From contig JABRWF010000004.1 in the NCBI GenBank assembly GCA_018343915.1, forward strand, positions 2,976,001 through 3,040,000: a DNA stretch of 64,000 nucleotides, read 5' to 3'. Origin of the DNA: Agroathelia rolfsii (lineage: Eukaryota > Basidiomycota > Agaricomycetes > Amylocorticiales > Amylocorticiaceae). How positions within the stretch are numbered: the stretch's first letter is position 1; each line of letters starts with the position of its first letter. The notes beneath the pieces were generated by a model. That model saw nothing but the letters and a program-made list of their open reading frames with translations, had not been told where the DNA came from and searched no databases. Made by a program: the position numbers and the translations under genes. Positions 1 to 10,700 of this stretch are shown piece after piece.

Positions 1-1227
1 TGCCTCTTCTGAAGCAGAGGTTGCAGAAGTGCTTCATTTGGTCAAGGATTTGGGCCCCATCAAGCTTCAAAAGGGTTTAGAAGAGTGGAATCAGGAAAAT
101 GGAGTTATCCTACAACTGTCAAGGGTCTACTCCTTGACTATGTTATGTTGGGCATGTAGAGCCTACTTGTGACACAAACAAGAAATAAACTTTCTTAACA
201 CCAAATCTAAGTACCTAAGAAAACAGGTTTTCCCACAGATATGCAATTCCTTGTCTTATTGAGGACGCGCCGGGTACTCTGCCTATTCCTTACAATGCTC
301 TTATGTATGTCACACACTTATGAGGGGATTTACACTGCCTTCAGTAGAGAGAGAGAAAAGAGAAAGGGGAGGGGGCTAGGAACCTGGCTCTAGGCCAAAA
401 GAATAAACCCTGAAGGTGAAGGATTTATTAGTAATCATGCTATGGAATACAAACCAATACTTGCCTGAAGGCAAAGAGGTCAAAGCTAAGCTCTTCAGGA
501 CAAGTTACATGCATTATTTATACTACTATTGAAGGGTCCGTACGCAGCTTTGTGGTCTGTGCATAGAGGGAAATAGAAGCATAGATGTGGCAATGCAGGG
601 AAAGAGCTTTTATCCTAACTCCACCGGGCATCCGTGTGGAGATCCGTTTCCGGACCGATACCGGTAATTGCTAGGAATTGCTCAGGGAAGGAAGGCTGTG
701 TTCCTGGGCTGTGCGTGATGGTGAAAATAGAAGTACGCGCAGCCCTGAGATTACTCCTGTGACATGCAGCTTGGAACACGTGAGGGCCAATCACATGACC
801 ACTGCACTGCCCACAGTCCACGCCCTGAAGGGTAATTTTTATAAGAGAAACAAAGAAAAGAAACAAGAAAGGAAAGAAAATGTAATAACTAATCAAATAC
901 TAATCCAAATAATTCCAGAAAATAGCCGAAAAATTGGCGAAAACGTCCTACTCATGACAACAACAAGGCAGGGTTTACATACCTGCAGACAGAGAAATCC
1001 AAACCCAGATTATCTCTATGTACCACGATAGCCTGCTCAGTGGTCACCCAGGCCAGCACAAGACTCTCAAATTGGTATCTTGTAATTATTGGTGGCCAGG
1101 CATGACCAAAGTGGTGAATAAATACGTAGAAACCTGTCAAACCTGTATCCAGAACAAATCATCCCATTTGCCCGCCTTTGGCCTACTTGAACCTCTTCCC
1201 ACTCCCACTAGACCTTGGGATCACATA
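1..1227 (+). pseudogene. Ty3/gypsy integrase fragment (element B4, family B), split by a solo LTR
   Basis: Positions 1-116 and 965-1225 form one continuous reading frame once the solo LTR A (117-959) and one copy of its ACAAC duplication are removed. The frame encodes the start of a chromovirus integrase: an acidic lead-in, the linker KLQKGLEEWNQENG, and the H2C2 zinc-binding module, seen as HDSLLSGHPGQHK followed by the Cys pair CQTC near 1135-1146. The motif RPWDH marks the entry to the catalytic core. The DDE core itself is missing because Tc1-1 inserted at the TA of 1226-1227 and the far side of that insertion was later lost. The fragment also runs off the left window edge. It is the oldest layer of stack I. 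Confidence 0.85.
117..959 (-). repeat. Solo LTR, family A
   Basis: An 843-bp LTR with TGTCA...TGACA ends, flanked by a 5-bp duplication ACAAC (112-116 and 960-964). It is alone: both sides continue the same integrase reading frame, so the rest of the element was lost by LTR-LTR recombination. In LTR sense (minus strand) it carries the family A body with the CCAAT-like box, TATA box, self-primer segment and CCTTCAGG motifs found in the other LTR A copies. Confidence 0.9.
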
Positions 1228-1817
1228 CACTGAGTGACAAAACTGTCTCAATGTTTGTATTTTTTACAACTTTTGATCTATATCTCCAGAAATAAAATAC
1301 TTAAAATTATACTAAAAATACTCCTATTAAGTATACCGTATCTGCTTCAAATCGAGCCCTGGGTTATGTAATTTGGTCAATAAGCCATAGAGTTATGTAT
1401 TATTCTTTCAAGGGGTATTATTGAGACAGTTTTGTTGCCACTTAATTAAAATATACTTTTTATAGTAAAACACAAGTTATACTATACTAATTATGTAAGC
1501 AGTACCACCACACATTTAAGTACCCCCTATTTAGTACAAATAAATACAAACAACTCTTAAACTGCTACCACCATCATCTCTATACTACTATGAAACCTTT
1601 ATCCAATCAACAAGTCCTTGATGTTATCTGCTTGCTTAATAAACATTATTCTGCTAGGGATATTGCTAAAGCTACTGGTGTATCCCATTCTTCTATTAGC
1701 AGAATATGTTCTAAACACTGTCCCTACCTTTCTAAAAGCTTAGGAGGCCATCCCTCTAAGCTTTCCTCTACTGCTATACACCATTCCATCCATCTTATTA
1801 GCTCTGGTCAGGCTAAT
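1228..1817 (+). mobile_element. Tc1/mariner element Tc1-1, left part
   Basis: The element starts directly after the TA at 1226-1227 with the terminal sequence CACTGAGTGACAAAACTGTC, which is also the end of Tc1-2 (45759-47379). A left terminal inverted repeat of about 213 bp spans 1228-1440. It is bounded internally by an inverted copy of the motif ACAAAACTGTCTCAAT near 1420-1437. The transposase start follows at 1590. The element is interrupted at 1817 by B3, which duplicated CTAAT (1813-1817 and 28909-28913). It resumes at 28914. Confidence 0.88.
1590..1817 (+). pseudogene. Tc1 transposase, N-terminal DNA-binding part (Tc1-1)
   Basis: Starts at ATG 1590 and encodes the paired helix-turn-helix DNA-binding region typical of Tc1 transposases: a first HTH around NQQVLDVICLL, ARDIAKATGVSHSSISRI, then a GGHPSKLS linker leading into the second HTH. 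The frame continues without a shift into the segment at 28914 when the B3 insertion and one CTAAT are removed. This part contains no stop codon. The catalytic domain lies in the distant right half. Confidence 0.85.
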
Positions 1818-2219
1818 TGTTATAAGTTGGACAATTTCACGCTTCTCTTACAAACACGTACATAATTTTATTATATTTTTACGATTTTTATTGACTGAGT
1901 TATGGATGAAATACCTTACAGGCAACATCTTGACGTGCATGTGACTAGCTGTGTTAGCCCTATGTGACAGGAGTGCTCGTGACAAGAGTATATTAGGAAG
2001 GCGGAGTCTAGACCATTCCTTTTCACCAAAAGGTCTAGACTCAGGAACCAGGGACATTCCGATCACTGTGCGATTACTAAGGAGTACTAGACTTATCATT
2101 CTAATTGGATGCTTATTGGACTTAGTCACAAAGCACTGCCCCTGCATTACTGTCATTTCTGCTTACAAACCCTACTGTGCACAGACCATCAAGGCTGTAT
2201 ATGGGCCCTTCATTTTATG

Positions 2220-2266
2220 TATAAATACAAGCCTGTAAACCCTTACCTGAACCTTAGCTTCAACCT
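2220..2266 (+). promoter_or_regulatory. LTR B TATA box and predicted transcript start / self-primer
   Basis: TATAAATA at 2220-2227 is followed 36 nt later by AGCTTCAACCT (2256-2266), the segment complementary to the family B PBS (one transition away from the exact AGCTTTGACCT). I infer that RNA starts at the A at 2256. The same arrangement recurs in every LTR B copy. Confidence 0.55.
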
Positions 2267-2278
2267 TCTCACCTTCAG

Positions 2279-2340
2279 GTAAGGGCACCCCCATTCCCTA
2301 TATTTACTTACATAATAACTAATATATTTCTCACCTTCAG
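2279..2340 (+). other. Intron-like segment in LTR B leader
   Basis: A 62-nt stretch with donor CAG|GTAAGG, a CTAAT branch-point match in the motif ATAACTAATA about 17 nt before the end, and a pyrimidine-rich acceptor CACCTTCAG. Length and signals fit short fungal introns. Splicing is an inference. If it happens, genomic RNA must stay unspliced to keep the segment in the LTR. Confidence 0.35.
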
Positions 2341-2398
2341 GCTTGTTCATCCTAGCCCACATTCACATTCCCTTTTCCTATTTAGTGTAATGCCTAAG

Positions 2399-3411
2399 TA
2401 TTAAGGCTTATGCACTTGACTATACCAAAAGACACAACCTGCTTAGTAAGCTTGTAGGTGGGCTGTAATGCCGGGTTTTATATATACTGCTTGTTTGGTA
2501 TTTGTATACAAACACCCATATGCTCCCATTGCTGCCTTTCATAATGGTATACTCTTATCCCCTACTTTGCTAGGATTGTGTTTGGTACTCTAGATGTGAT
2601 GTCTTCCTATGTGCTCTCTTTGCGTCAAATAGGTTATACAAATATTTCTTACTGAGGATAGGTGGCTTAGCCTACTGTGGTCACCAATGTTTGCAGGGAC
2701 TTGTTACTGCCCTGGCCTAAATGAATAGGACTTTATCACATGTGTGCCCTCTTATGTATTAGGGACTTTCAAGACTTAAATGCCTTCTTATAACAAGGCC
2801 TTATATGCTTACTAAGATGCCCTAAAGGCCTTACTCTTAATAAGGAGGAGGGGGAGAGAGAGAGGGATGTGGGCTAGGACTTATGTAAGCCTGAAGACAA
2901 GAAATATATTAGTTCTTATGTAAACATACAAATGGGGGGGTGTCCTTACCTAAAGGCAAGAAGGTCGAAGCTAAGGTTCAGGTAAGGGCTATAGGCTTGT
3001 ATTTATACATAAAATGAAGGGCCCGTGCACAGCCTTGATGGTCTGTGCGCAGCCAGGGTTTGTAAGCAGGAACATGTAAAATGCAGGGGCAGTGCTTTGT
3101 GACTAAGTCCAATGAGCAACCAATTGGAATGATGAGTCTGGTACTCCTTAGTAATCGCACAGTGATCGAAACGACCCTAGTTCCTAAGTCTAGACCTTTT
3201 GGTGAAAAGGAATGATCTAGACTCCGCCTTCCTAATATACTCTTGTCACGAGCACTCCTGTCACATGGGGCTAACACAGCTAGTCACACGTGCATCAAGA
3301 TGTCGCCTGCAAGGTATTTCGTTCATATCTCAATGAATAAAAATCGTAAAAATACAAATAAAATATGTATATGCTTGTAAGAAAAAGGCGAAAAATATCC
3401 AACTCATAACA
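2399..3411 (-). repeat. 3' LTR of B2
   Basis: 1013 bp. On the plus strand it begins TATTAAGGC, a twice-mutated form of the TGTCAAGGC seen in the 5' LTR (G to A and C to T), and ends with TCATAACA. The pol side of the junction at 3412 begins with the polypurine tract complement TTACCCCCTTCTC. Confidence 0.9.
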
Positions 3412-4242
3412 TTACCCCCTTCTCAAGGGAGTTACTCTGGAACTTCCCTAGTTCCCATCCGGCATTTTCCTTTGTTACTGTCTCTATATAGTTTTCAATT
3501 GGTCTGAATCGCAGCTCCCCAAAGACTGCAGCATTTAAGCATTTAGGTGCGTTGGGATGCCTCTTATGGAAGTCTCGTATCCTGGCCTTGGCGTGTACCA
3601 AATTATCTATAGGTTCCCAATTGTCCTCTCCTGGCGCATCCTTCCAACTGACAAGGTATTCAAGCTGCTTGGGTCTGCCTAAGATTCTAGAGTCCTTGAT
3701 CTTGGCCACTTCCCATTCTTCTTCTCCCTCTACTTCCACAGGTTCAGGTGGGGGTTGGTCTTGTTCTGATGGTTTATGTCCAGATAAGAGGGAGACATGG
3801 AATACATTATAGATGGACCAAGTATGGGGAATTTTAAGGTGGTAAGCAAGAGGGCCAATCCTTTCTAGAATTTTGTAAGGTCCTGCAAATTTGATGGCGA
3901 GTTTCTTAGTTGGTTGTAAGGTTTTCAGATTCTCCATGGATAACCAGACCTTGTCACCCTTTTGCAACTGTGGGGATTCCCAAACATGCTTGTCAAATGA
4001 CTCTTTCATCTTTTCAGCTGCTAGGTTAAGGGCTGCTTGAGCATCTGCTTGAGCATTGGCAATCACATGTAGCCAGTCCTCTACTGCAGGGGCTTCAAAG
4101 ATTCCAGAAAGAGAGAAGTCCATTCAGGGGTCAAATCCATAGTTCATCCTAAATGGGGACATCTTGGTAGCAGAATGCTGTCGGTTATTTAGGGTGAACT
4201 TGGCAGAAGGGAGTAGTCATGCCCAGTCATTTTGGCGGTGAG
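3404..4242 (-). pseudogene. B2 pol C-terminus: integrase tail, GPY/F region and chromodomain
   Basis: The largest open stretch (4123-3404, 239 codons) shows the GPY/F module as KFAGPYKILERIGPLAYHL near 3900-3840, the [12 protein letters not shown] linker, and a chromodomain with EYLVSWKDAPGEDNWEP near 3660-3610. Chromodomains in this position are thought to steer integration toward marked chromatin. The TGA stop lies a few bases inside the 3' LTR, so the pol terminator of this family is supplied by the LTR. A stop just upstream (near 4124) breaks the link to the integrase core, which continues at 6122-6853 after two solo LTRs are removed. Confidence 0.85.
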
Positions 4243-5257
4243 TGTTATGAGTTGGATGTTTTTTGCCTTTTCTTTACGGACATATATATAATTTTATTAT
4301 ATTTTTACGATTTTTATTGATTGAGATATGGACGAAATACCTTGCAAGTGGCATCTTGACGTGCATGTGACTGGCTGTGTTAGCCCCACGTGACAGGAGT
4401 GCTCATGACAAGAGTATATTAGGAAGGCAGAGTCTAGATCATTCCTTTTCATCAAAAGGTCTAGACTCAGGAACCAGGGTCATTCCAATCACTGTGCAAT
4501 TACTAAGGAGTACTAGACTTATCACTCTAATCAGATGCTCATTGGACTTAGTCATAAAGCACTGCCCCTGCATTCTAGTCATTTCCGCTTATGAACCCCG
4601 CTGTATATAGACCATCAAGGCTGTGCACAGGCCCTTCATTTTATGTATAAATATAGTCCTGTAGCCCTTACCTGAACCTTAGCTTTGACCTTCTTGCCTT
4701 CAGGTAAGGGCACCCCCCCCCCATTTGTATGCTTACATAAAAACTAATATATATCTCGCCTTCAGGCTTACTTAAGTCCTAGCCCACACCTCTCCCTCTC
4801 TCCCCCTACTTTCTTATTAAGTATAAGGCCTCAAGGGCATCTTAGTAAGTGTACACGAAGCCTTGATACAAAAAGGCATAAGATTATAAGTCCTCAATAG
4901 AAAGAGGCATTGCACATGAAACAAAACCCTATTCATTTAGGTCAAGGCAGTAATAAGTCCTTGCAGAGATTTGTAGACTATGGTAGGCTAAGCTGCCTGT
5001 CTCAAGTAGGAAATAACTTAAGTGATTATTTGATATGAAGCAAGTACATGGGAAGACTTCACGTCTAGAGTACCGAACACAAGCCTAGCAAAGTAGTCGC
5101 TGAGTTATACTATTACAAAGAGTAGCAACAGGAGCACGTAGGTCTCCGATATAAATTCCAACCTAGTAACACATGTAAAACCCAGCATTACAGCCCGCCT
5201 GCATACCTTATAAGCAGGTTGTGTTTGTTGGATAAGTCAAGTGCGTAAGCCTTGACA
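4243..5257 (+). repeat. Solo LTR, family B
   Basis: 1015 bp, TGTTATGAG...CCTTGACA, flanked by GTGAG at 4238-4242 and 5258-5262. It sits inside B2 pol. It contains the U3 hairpin at 4430-4468, a TATA box near 4647, the self-primer and the intron-like leader segment. Confidence 0.92.
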
Positions 5258-5706
5258 GTGAGATACAAAGAACCTAAGTGTCATGAGAAGGGAATTTTTG
5301 CCGATTTTTCGGATATTTTTCTGTATTATTTGAATGATTATCTATTTAGTTATTGCATTTTCTTGTCTTTTTCTTATTTTTCTTATGAAAATTACCCCTT
5401 AGGGCGTGGACTGTGGGCAGTGCAGTGGTCATGTGATTGGCCCTCACGTGTTTCCAAGCCGCACGTCACAGGAGTAATCTCGGGGCTGTGTGTATTTCCT
5501 TTTCACCATCACGCACAGCCTAGGAACACAGACTTCCTTCCCTGATCAATTCCTAACGGTTACCAGTACCGGTCCGGAAAACGGATCTCCACACGGATGC
5601 CCGGTGGAGTTAGGTTAAAAGATCTTCCCTTGCATTACCACAACTATGCTTCTATTTCCCTCTGCGCACAGACCAACAAGGCTGCACATGGACCCTTCCA
5701 TAGTAG

Positions 5707-5752
5707 TATAAATAGTGCATGTAACTTGTCCTGAAGAGCTCAGCTTCGACCT
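5707..5752 (+). promoter_or_regulatory. LTR A TATA box and predicted transcript start / self-primer
   Basis: TATAAATA begins at 5707. The segment AGCTTCGACCT at 5742-5752 starts 35 nt downstream and is complementary to the family A PBS. It lies between CCTGAAG and CTTCAGG, which can pair as a stem around it. Confidence 0.55.
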
Positions 5753-5764
5753 CTTTGCCTTCAG

Positions 5765-5820
5765 GCAAGTAAAAGTTTGTATCCAATTAAATAGATTACT
5801 AATTGAATCTTCGCCTTCAG
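5765..5820 (+). other. Intron-like segment in LTR A leader
   Basis: 56 nt with a GC-type donor (CAG|GCAAGT), branch-point match TACTAAT, and acceptor CGCCTTCAG. It sits at the same place relative to the self-primer as in LTR B and LTR D, although the sequences between the signals differ. Confidence 0.35.
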
Positions 5821-6121
5821 GGTTTACTTTTGGCCTAGAGCCAGGTTCTTAGCATCCCCCCCCTCTCTCTCCTTTCCTTCTCTCTCAATAGGAGGCGGTG
5901 TAAATCCCCTCATAAGTGTGTGAATACATAAGAGCATTGTAAGAAGAAAGCAGAGTACCCGGCGCACCCTCAATAGATAAAGGGATTGCGTATCTGTGGG
6001 AAAACTTCCTTTCTTAGGTACTTAGTCTTAGTGTTAAGAAGGCCTATTGTTTTGGTTGTGTCACAAGTAGGCTCTCCACGCCCAACGTAACATAGTCAAG
6101 GAGTAGACCCTTGACACTAAG

Positions 6122-6853
6122 ATACACTTCTAACTCCTGGTTGACTTATTCTGATTGACCGTTAGTTTATGGATGATAGGCAGTAGATATAGCCATAGTA
6201 ATTCCCAGTTGCTTGTGAACTTCCTTCATAACCTTGCTTGCAAACTAGGGTCCTCGGTCAGACATAATACAGGATGGTAATCCGTGGAGTTTAAAGACTT
6301 GCAACCATAAAAGCTCTGCTGTACCGATTGCATTGATTTTCTTGGTTGTAGGAATAATGTGAGTTATTTTGGAGAAGCAATCAATGACTACCAGAATACT
6401 GTTGTATCCCTGGGAATCCGGAAGCTTTACTATCATATCCATAGTAATGTGATCCCAGGGTCTAGTAGGTGTAGGAAGTGGTTCAAGAGGGCCAAAAGTG
6501 GGAAGGCGTGAAGACTTATTCTGGGTACAGACCTGGCATGTTTCCACGTACTCGTTTACTGCCTTGGTCATACCAGGCCACCAATAGTTGCGTGATACCA
6601 ATTTGAGTGTCTTATGTTGGCCAGGGTGACCGCTGAGCAGACTGTCATAATACATGGAAATTATCTTGGTCCAGATTTCCTTGTCTGCAGGCACGTAAAC
6701 CTTGCCTTGTTGTAGGATAACCCTATTTTCCTGATTCCATTCCTCTAGCCCTTTCTGAAGCTTGATGGGGCCTAGATCTTTGACCAAACAAAGCGCCTCT
6801 ACAACCTCTGCTTCAGGAGAAGCATTCTGGATTTTCTTGAGCAGTTCAGATTC
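6122..6853 (-). pseudogene. B2 pol: integrase zinc-binding module and first part of the catalytic core
   Basis: The open stretch 6931-6245 partly reads into the flanking LTR A; the element part is 6853 down to 6122. It contains the H2C2 module (SGHPGQHKTLKLVSRN, then CQVC), the first catalytic Asp in the context TMDMIVKLPDSQG, and the second Asp in MSDRGP near 6260-6245. Stops follow at once where QF should be, and the third acidic residue lies in the decayed 6122-6240 stretch. A1 interrupts the frame at 6853/14062. Confidence 0.82.
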
Positions 6854-7708
6854 TGTCAAGGGTATACTCCTTGACTGTGTGACGTTGGGTATGGGGAGCC
6901 TACTCGTGCGCACAGTCAAACAATACACCACTTAAACAATTAAGTGTTTGAAGTACCTACGCAAGAGGGTTCCCATAGATACGCAATCCCTTTATCTATT
7001 GAGGGTGTGCCGGGTACTTTATTATCTCTCACGTAATCGTTTGCTTGGGTTTCACGTGCACACACAGACTTAAGGGGATTCACACCACCTTCTAATAAGA
7101 GAGAGAGAGAGATAGAGAAAGGGGAAGGGCTAGGACGTAGAGGCCTAGGCCAACGAGTAGATACCCTGAAGGCGAAGATTATATTAGTAATCTATTTAGT
7201 GAATACAAACCTTGATTACTTGCCTGAAGGTGAAGAGGTCGAAGCTGAGCTCTTCAGGACAAGTTACATGCACTATTTATACTACTATAGAATGGTCCGT
7301 GCGCAGTATGAATGGTCTGTGCACAGAGGGAAGTAGAAGCATAAGGGTGGCAATGTAGAGGAAGAACGTTTACCCTAACTCCACTGGGCATCTGTGTGGA
7401 GATCCGTTTCTGGACCAGTACTGGTAACTGTTAGGAATAGTTCAGAGAAAGGAAGGCTGTGTTCCTAGGCTGTGCGTGATGGTGAAGTAGAAATTCACAC
7501 AGCCCCGAGATTACTCCTATGACATGTGGCTTGGAACACGTGAGGGCCAATCACCTGACCACTGCACTGCCCACAGTCCACGCCCTAAAGGGTAATTTTT
7601 ATAAGAAAAATAAGAAAAGAAAAAGAAAATGCGATAACTAATTAAATACTAGTCCAAATAATACAAGAAAATATCCGAAAAATCGGCGAAAATTCCCTAC
7701 TCATGACA
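6854..7708 (-). repeat. 3' LTR of A1
   Basis: 855 bp, TGTCAAGGG...CTCATGACA on the plus strand, followed at 7709 by the polypurine tract complement TTACCCCCTTCC. Confidence 0.93.
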
Positions 7709-7711
7709 TTA

Positions 7712-10700
7712 CCCCCTTCCTAAGGGGATTTCCTCTAGAACATCCCAAGTTCCCATGTTCCTCCGATCCTTTCCGTAGTCTCCGTGAAGTTCTCTATTGG
7801 TTGGAATGGTAAATCCGCAAAGACTGTAGCTGATAGGCGTTTAGGTGCTTTGGGATTCTTTTTGTGGAAGTCCTTGATTAGTCGTGGGGCATTTGTAATG
7901 TTTGATTCCTTTTCCCACAAATCTTCTCCTGGGTATCCTTTCCATTCGACTAGATATTCCAACTTCTTCGTTCTTAGGCTTAGGCGGCTATCCTTGATGT
8001 GTAGAACCTCATGCTCTTCTTCTCCTTCTACTTCGATGACTTCTGGAATGGGGGCAAGAGGTCTGGATTCTACTTGGACGTGAGGTTTGATTAAGGATAC
8101 ATGAAAAACGTCATGAATTGTCTATCTCTTCGGAATTGCAAGCCGGACTGCTCAATTTCCGATAAGCTCCGTGATTTTGTAGGGACCAATCCATTTTGCC
8201 GAGAGCTTTTTTGAGGGTTGGGCCAGCTTGATATTTTCCGTGCTTAGCCACACCTTATTACTGACCGCGTATTTCGGAATTTCTGCTGCATGTTTGTCAA
8301 AGAAGTACTTCATTCGGCTAGCTGCATGGTCTAGGGCTGCCTTTGCATCTTCTTGTAATTCCTTGACTTTCTCCGTCCACAACTGAGCTCCCTCCGTACT
8401 GGGGATCCCTGCTGTTGTAAGGTTCATGTGGGGTGAGAAACCATAATTCATCTCGAAAGGGGAGGACCCTGTGGACGCTTGTTAGCGGTTGTTTAGCGCA
8501 AATTCCGCAAGTGGTAAAAGACCAGCCCAATTGTCTTGTCAGTGGGATACATAATTCCTGAGGTAGACTTCGACTTCTTGATTAAGTCGTTTGGTCTGCC
8601 CATCAGATTGGGAGTGGTAAGCAGTGGAAAGGGAGGTCTTGATTTCTAGCCGCTTATGGATTTCCCTCATTACTTTACTGGCAAACTGGGGTCCCCTGTC
8701 TGAAGTCCATTGTTGAGGTAGACCGTGTAGCCGAAAGATGTGCACCAAATATAGGTCCGCCATCTCTGATGCCATAATTGCTTCTACACAGGGAATCAGG
8801 TGACACATTTTCGTAAGCCTGTCCACTACTACTAGGATGGAGTCAAACCCCTGGGATTCTGGGAGCTTGACAATCATGTCGGAGGTGACGTGTTCCCAGG
8901 GCCTTTCAGGGGTTGGTAACGGTGCCAAGGGTCCTATGGGCATGGATCTGGATGTCTTTGAGGCGAGGCAATTAGGGCACAAAGCCACGTAGTCGTTGAC
9001 GGCCTTGGTTAGCCCTGGCCACCAATAGTTCCTTGACACGAGTTCAAGTGTCTTGTGATGGCCGAGGTGTCCGGCTGATGGAACATCATGGTGGAGCCAA
9101 ATAATGTCACTCCGAAGTGTAGTGTCATGTGGCACATAGACCTTGCCAAGGTGTAGAATTAGGCCATTTTCCTCATTCCACTCTTCTAGCCCTTTCTGCA
9201 ATTTTACTGGGCCAAGCTCTTTAACCATTCCTAGTGCATTCGCAATCTCTGCGTCTTTGCCTCTGCTTCATATTTGGTCCAAGATGTTCTTTTCGCCTTG
9301 TATTTCCACGTGTCCCCTTCTTACGGCGTTGATCTGAAAAAGTTTGGGGTCTAGGACTACTTGATCAAGGTTATCTTCTTTGTCCAATCGTTGGAAGTCT
9401 GGTCTGCATGAAAGAGGGTCAGCACGACCGTTTTCAGATCCCCAGAGATAAGAAATTGTAAATCGGAACTCAGAAAGAAATAGGGACCATCTTGCTTGTC
9501 GCCTTGTTAAGTTCCTAGCCATTTTCCAATATTTGAGATTCTTATGGTTGGTGCAGATTTTGAAGGGATGTAGTAAACCAATAAGGTAGTGCCTCCAAGC
9601 ATCTAAAGCCCTAATAATTCCCAACATCTCCTTGTCCCAGATATTGTAGTTTCGTTCAGCATCATTCATTGCTTGGGACAGGAATGCGATTGGCTACCAG
9701 GAGTTGTCACCTTGTTTCTGTAGTAACACTGCTCCTGTTGCAAAGTTAGAAGCATCGGTCTCTAGCCTGGTTTCCGCTGTTTGAGAATACGCCCCTAGTA
9801 CTGGTGCTGAAGTGAAAGCCGCCTTTAAGGTATCAAAAGCCCCTTGTTCTTCCAAACCCCATTTCCAGTCCGTTTTCCCGGTTAAGCAATCTAGAGGTTT
9901 ACAGATTTGCGCGAAATTTCTAATAAACCGTCGGTAGTAATTTGCAAGGCTGCGGAAACACCGGACGTCGGAGACCTTTTGGGGGGTAGGCCATTCCAAG
10001 ACTGCTTTGACTTTTTCTGGCATCATGCGAATTGAGCCGAAAGAAACTAGGGCACCAAGAATGTCGACTTCTGGGACATTATATTCAAACTTCTCAAGGT
10101 TTGCAAATAGATCGTTTGTTTTGAGAATGTCTAGTACTTCTAGAACCCTAGTGCGTAGTTCTGACTCCGTTTGTGCACCAATGATAATGTCATCAATGTA
10201 ATGTACCAACCATCCTAGTTGATTGAACTTGTAGAATAGGTCATCCATCATGGTTTGCATGGTAGCGGGCACATTGCAAAGACCAAATGTCATGACAGTT
10301 GGTTCAAACAACCCTTTATTGGTTATGAAGGCTGCCTTGTGTTCATCTCCTTCTCGGATACGAATGTTGTTGAAGCCCCATTGTAGGTCAATTTTGCAAA
10401 AAGTCCAGAATTTAGTCATTTTGTCTTGAAGCTCGGAGATAAGGGGGAGGGGGTACGCATTTTCAATTGTTTCTGCATTGAGCTTGCGATAATCTTGGAC
10501 CGGGCAAAGAGTACCATTCTTCTTTGGGACGAAGAACATGGGGGTGGCAATAGGGCTTTCTGATTTTCTGATGTATCCCTTCTCGAGGTTTTCCTTCAGG
10601 TAATCTGTCAGCGCCTCTTCTTCTCTGATGGATAATGGGTATGCCTTGCTTCTTCGAAGTTGTGTGCTGTCCTTGAGCTCAATTTTATGGTCCCAAGGTT

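Larger units (their letters stand above)
1818..2398 (+). repeat. 5' LTR of B3, first part
   Basis: Begins TGTTATAAGTTGG and continues through U3 with a TATAAATA box at 2220-2227 and the self-primer segment at 2256-2266. It stops at 2398 where B2 is inserted after CTAAG. The LTR resumes at 18976. Joined length is 1002 bp, equal to the 3' LTR. Confidence 0.9.
5279..6116 (+). repeat. Solo LTR, family A
   Basis: 838 bp, TGTCATGAG...CCCTTGACA, flanked by CTAAG at 5274-5278 and 6117-6121. Only 21 bp of B2 pol (5258-5278) separates it from the preceding solo LTR B. It contains a CCAAT box on the reverse strand (ATTGGCCCTCACGTG, near 5435-5450), TATAAATA (5707-5714), the self-primer (5742-5752) and the intron-like segment (5765-5820). 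Confidence 0.92.

Noticed and set aside
615..1031. Overlapping ORFs of 93 and 117 codons in the solo LTR A
   Set aside because: They run through LTR U3 and leader on opposite strands and are broken in the other LTR A copies.
1951..2238. A 60-100-codon ORF (MLALCDRSARDKSILG...) repeated in every LTR B copy on the LTR sense strand or its reverse
   Set aside because: It lies in U3 upstream of the TATA box, its length changes freely between copies, and its conservation follows simply from being in a repeat. No start context or domain supports a protein.
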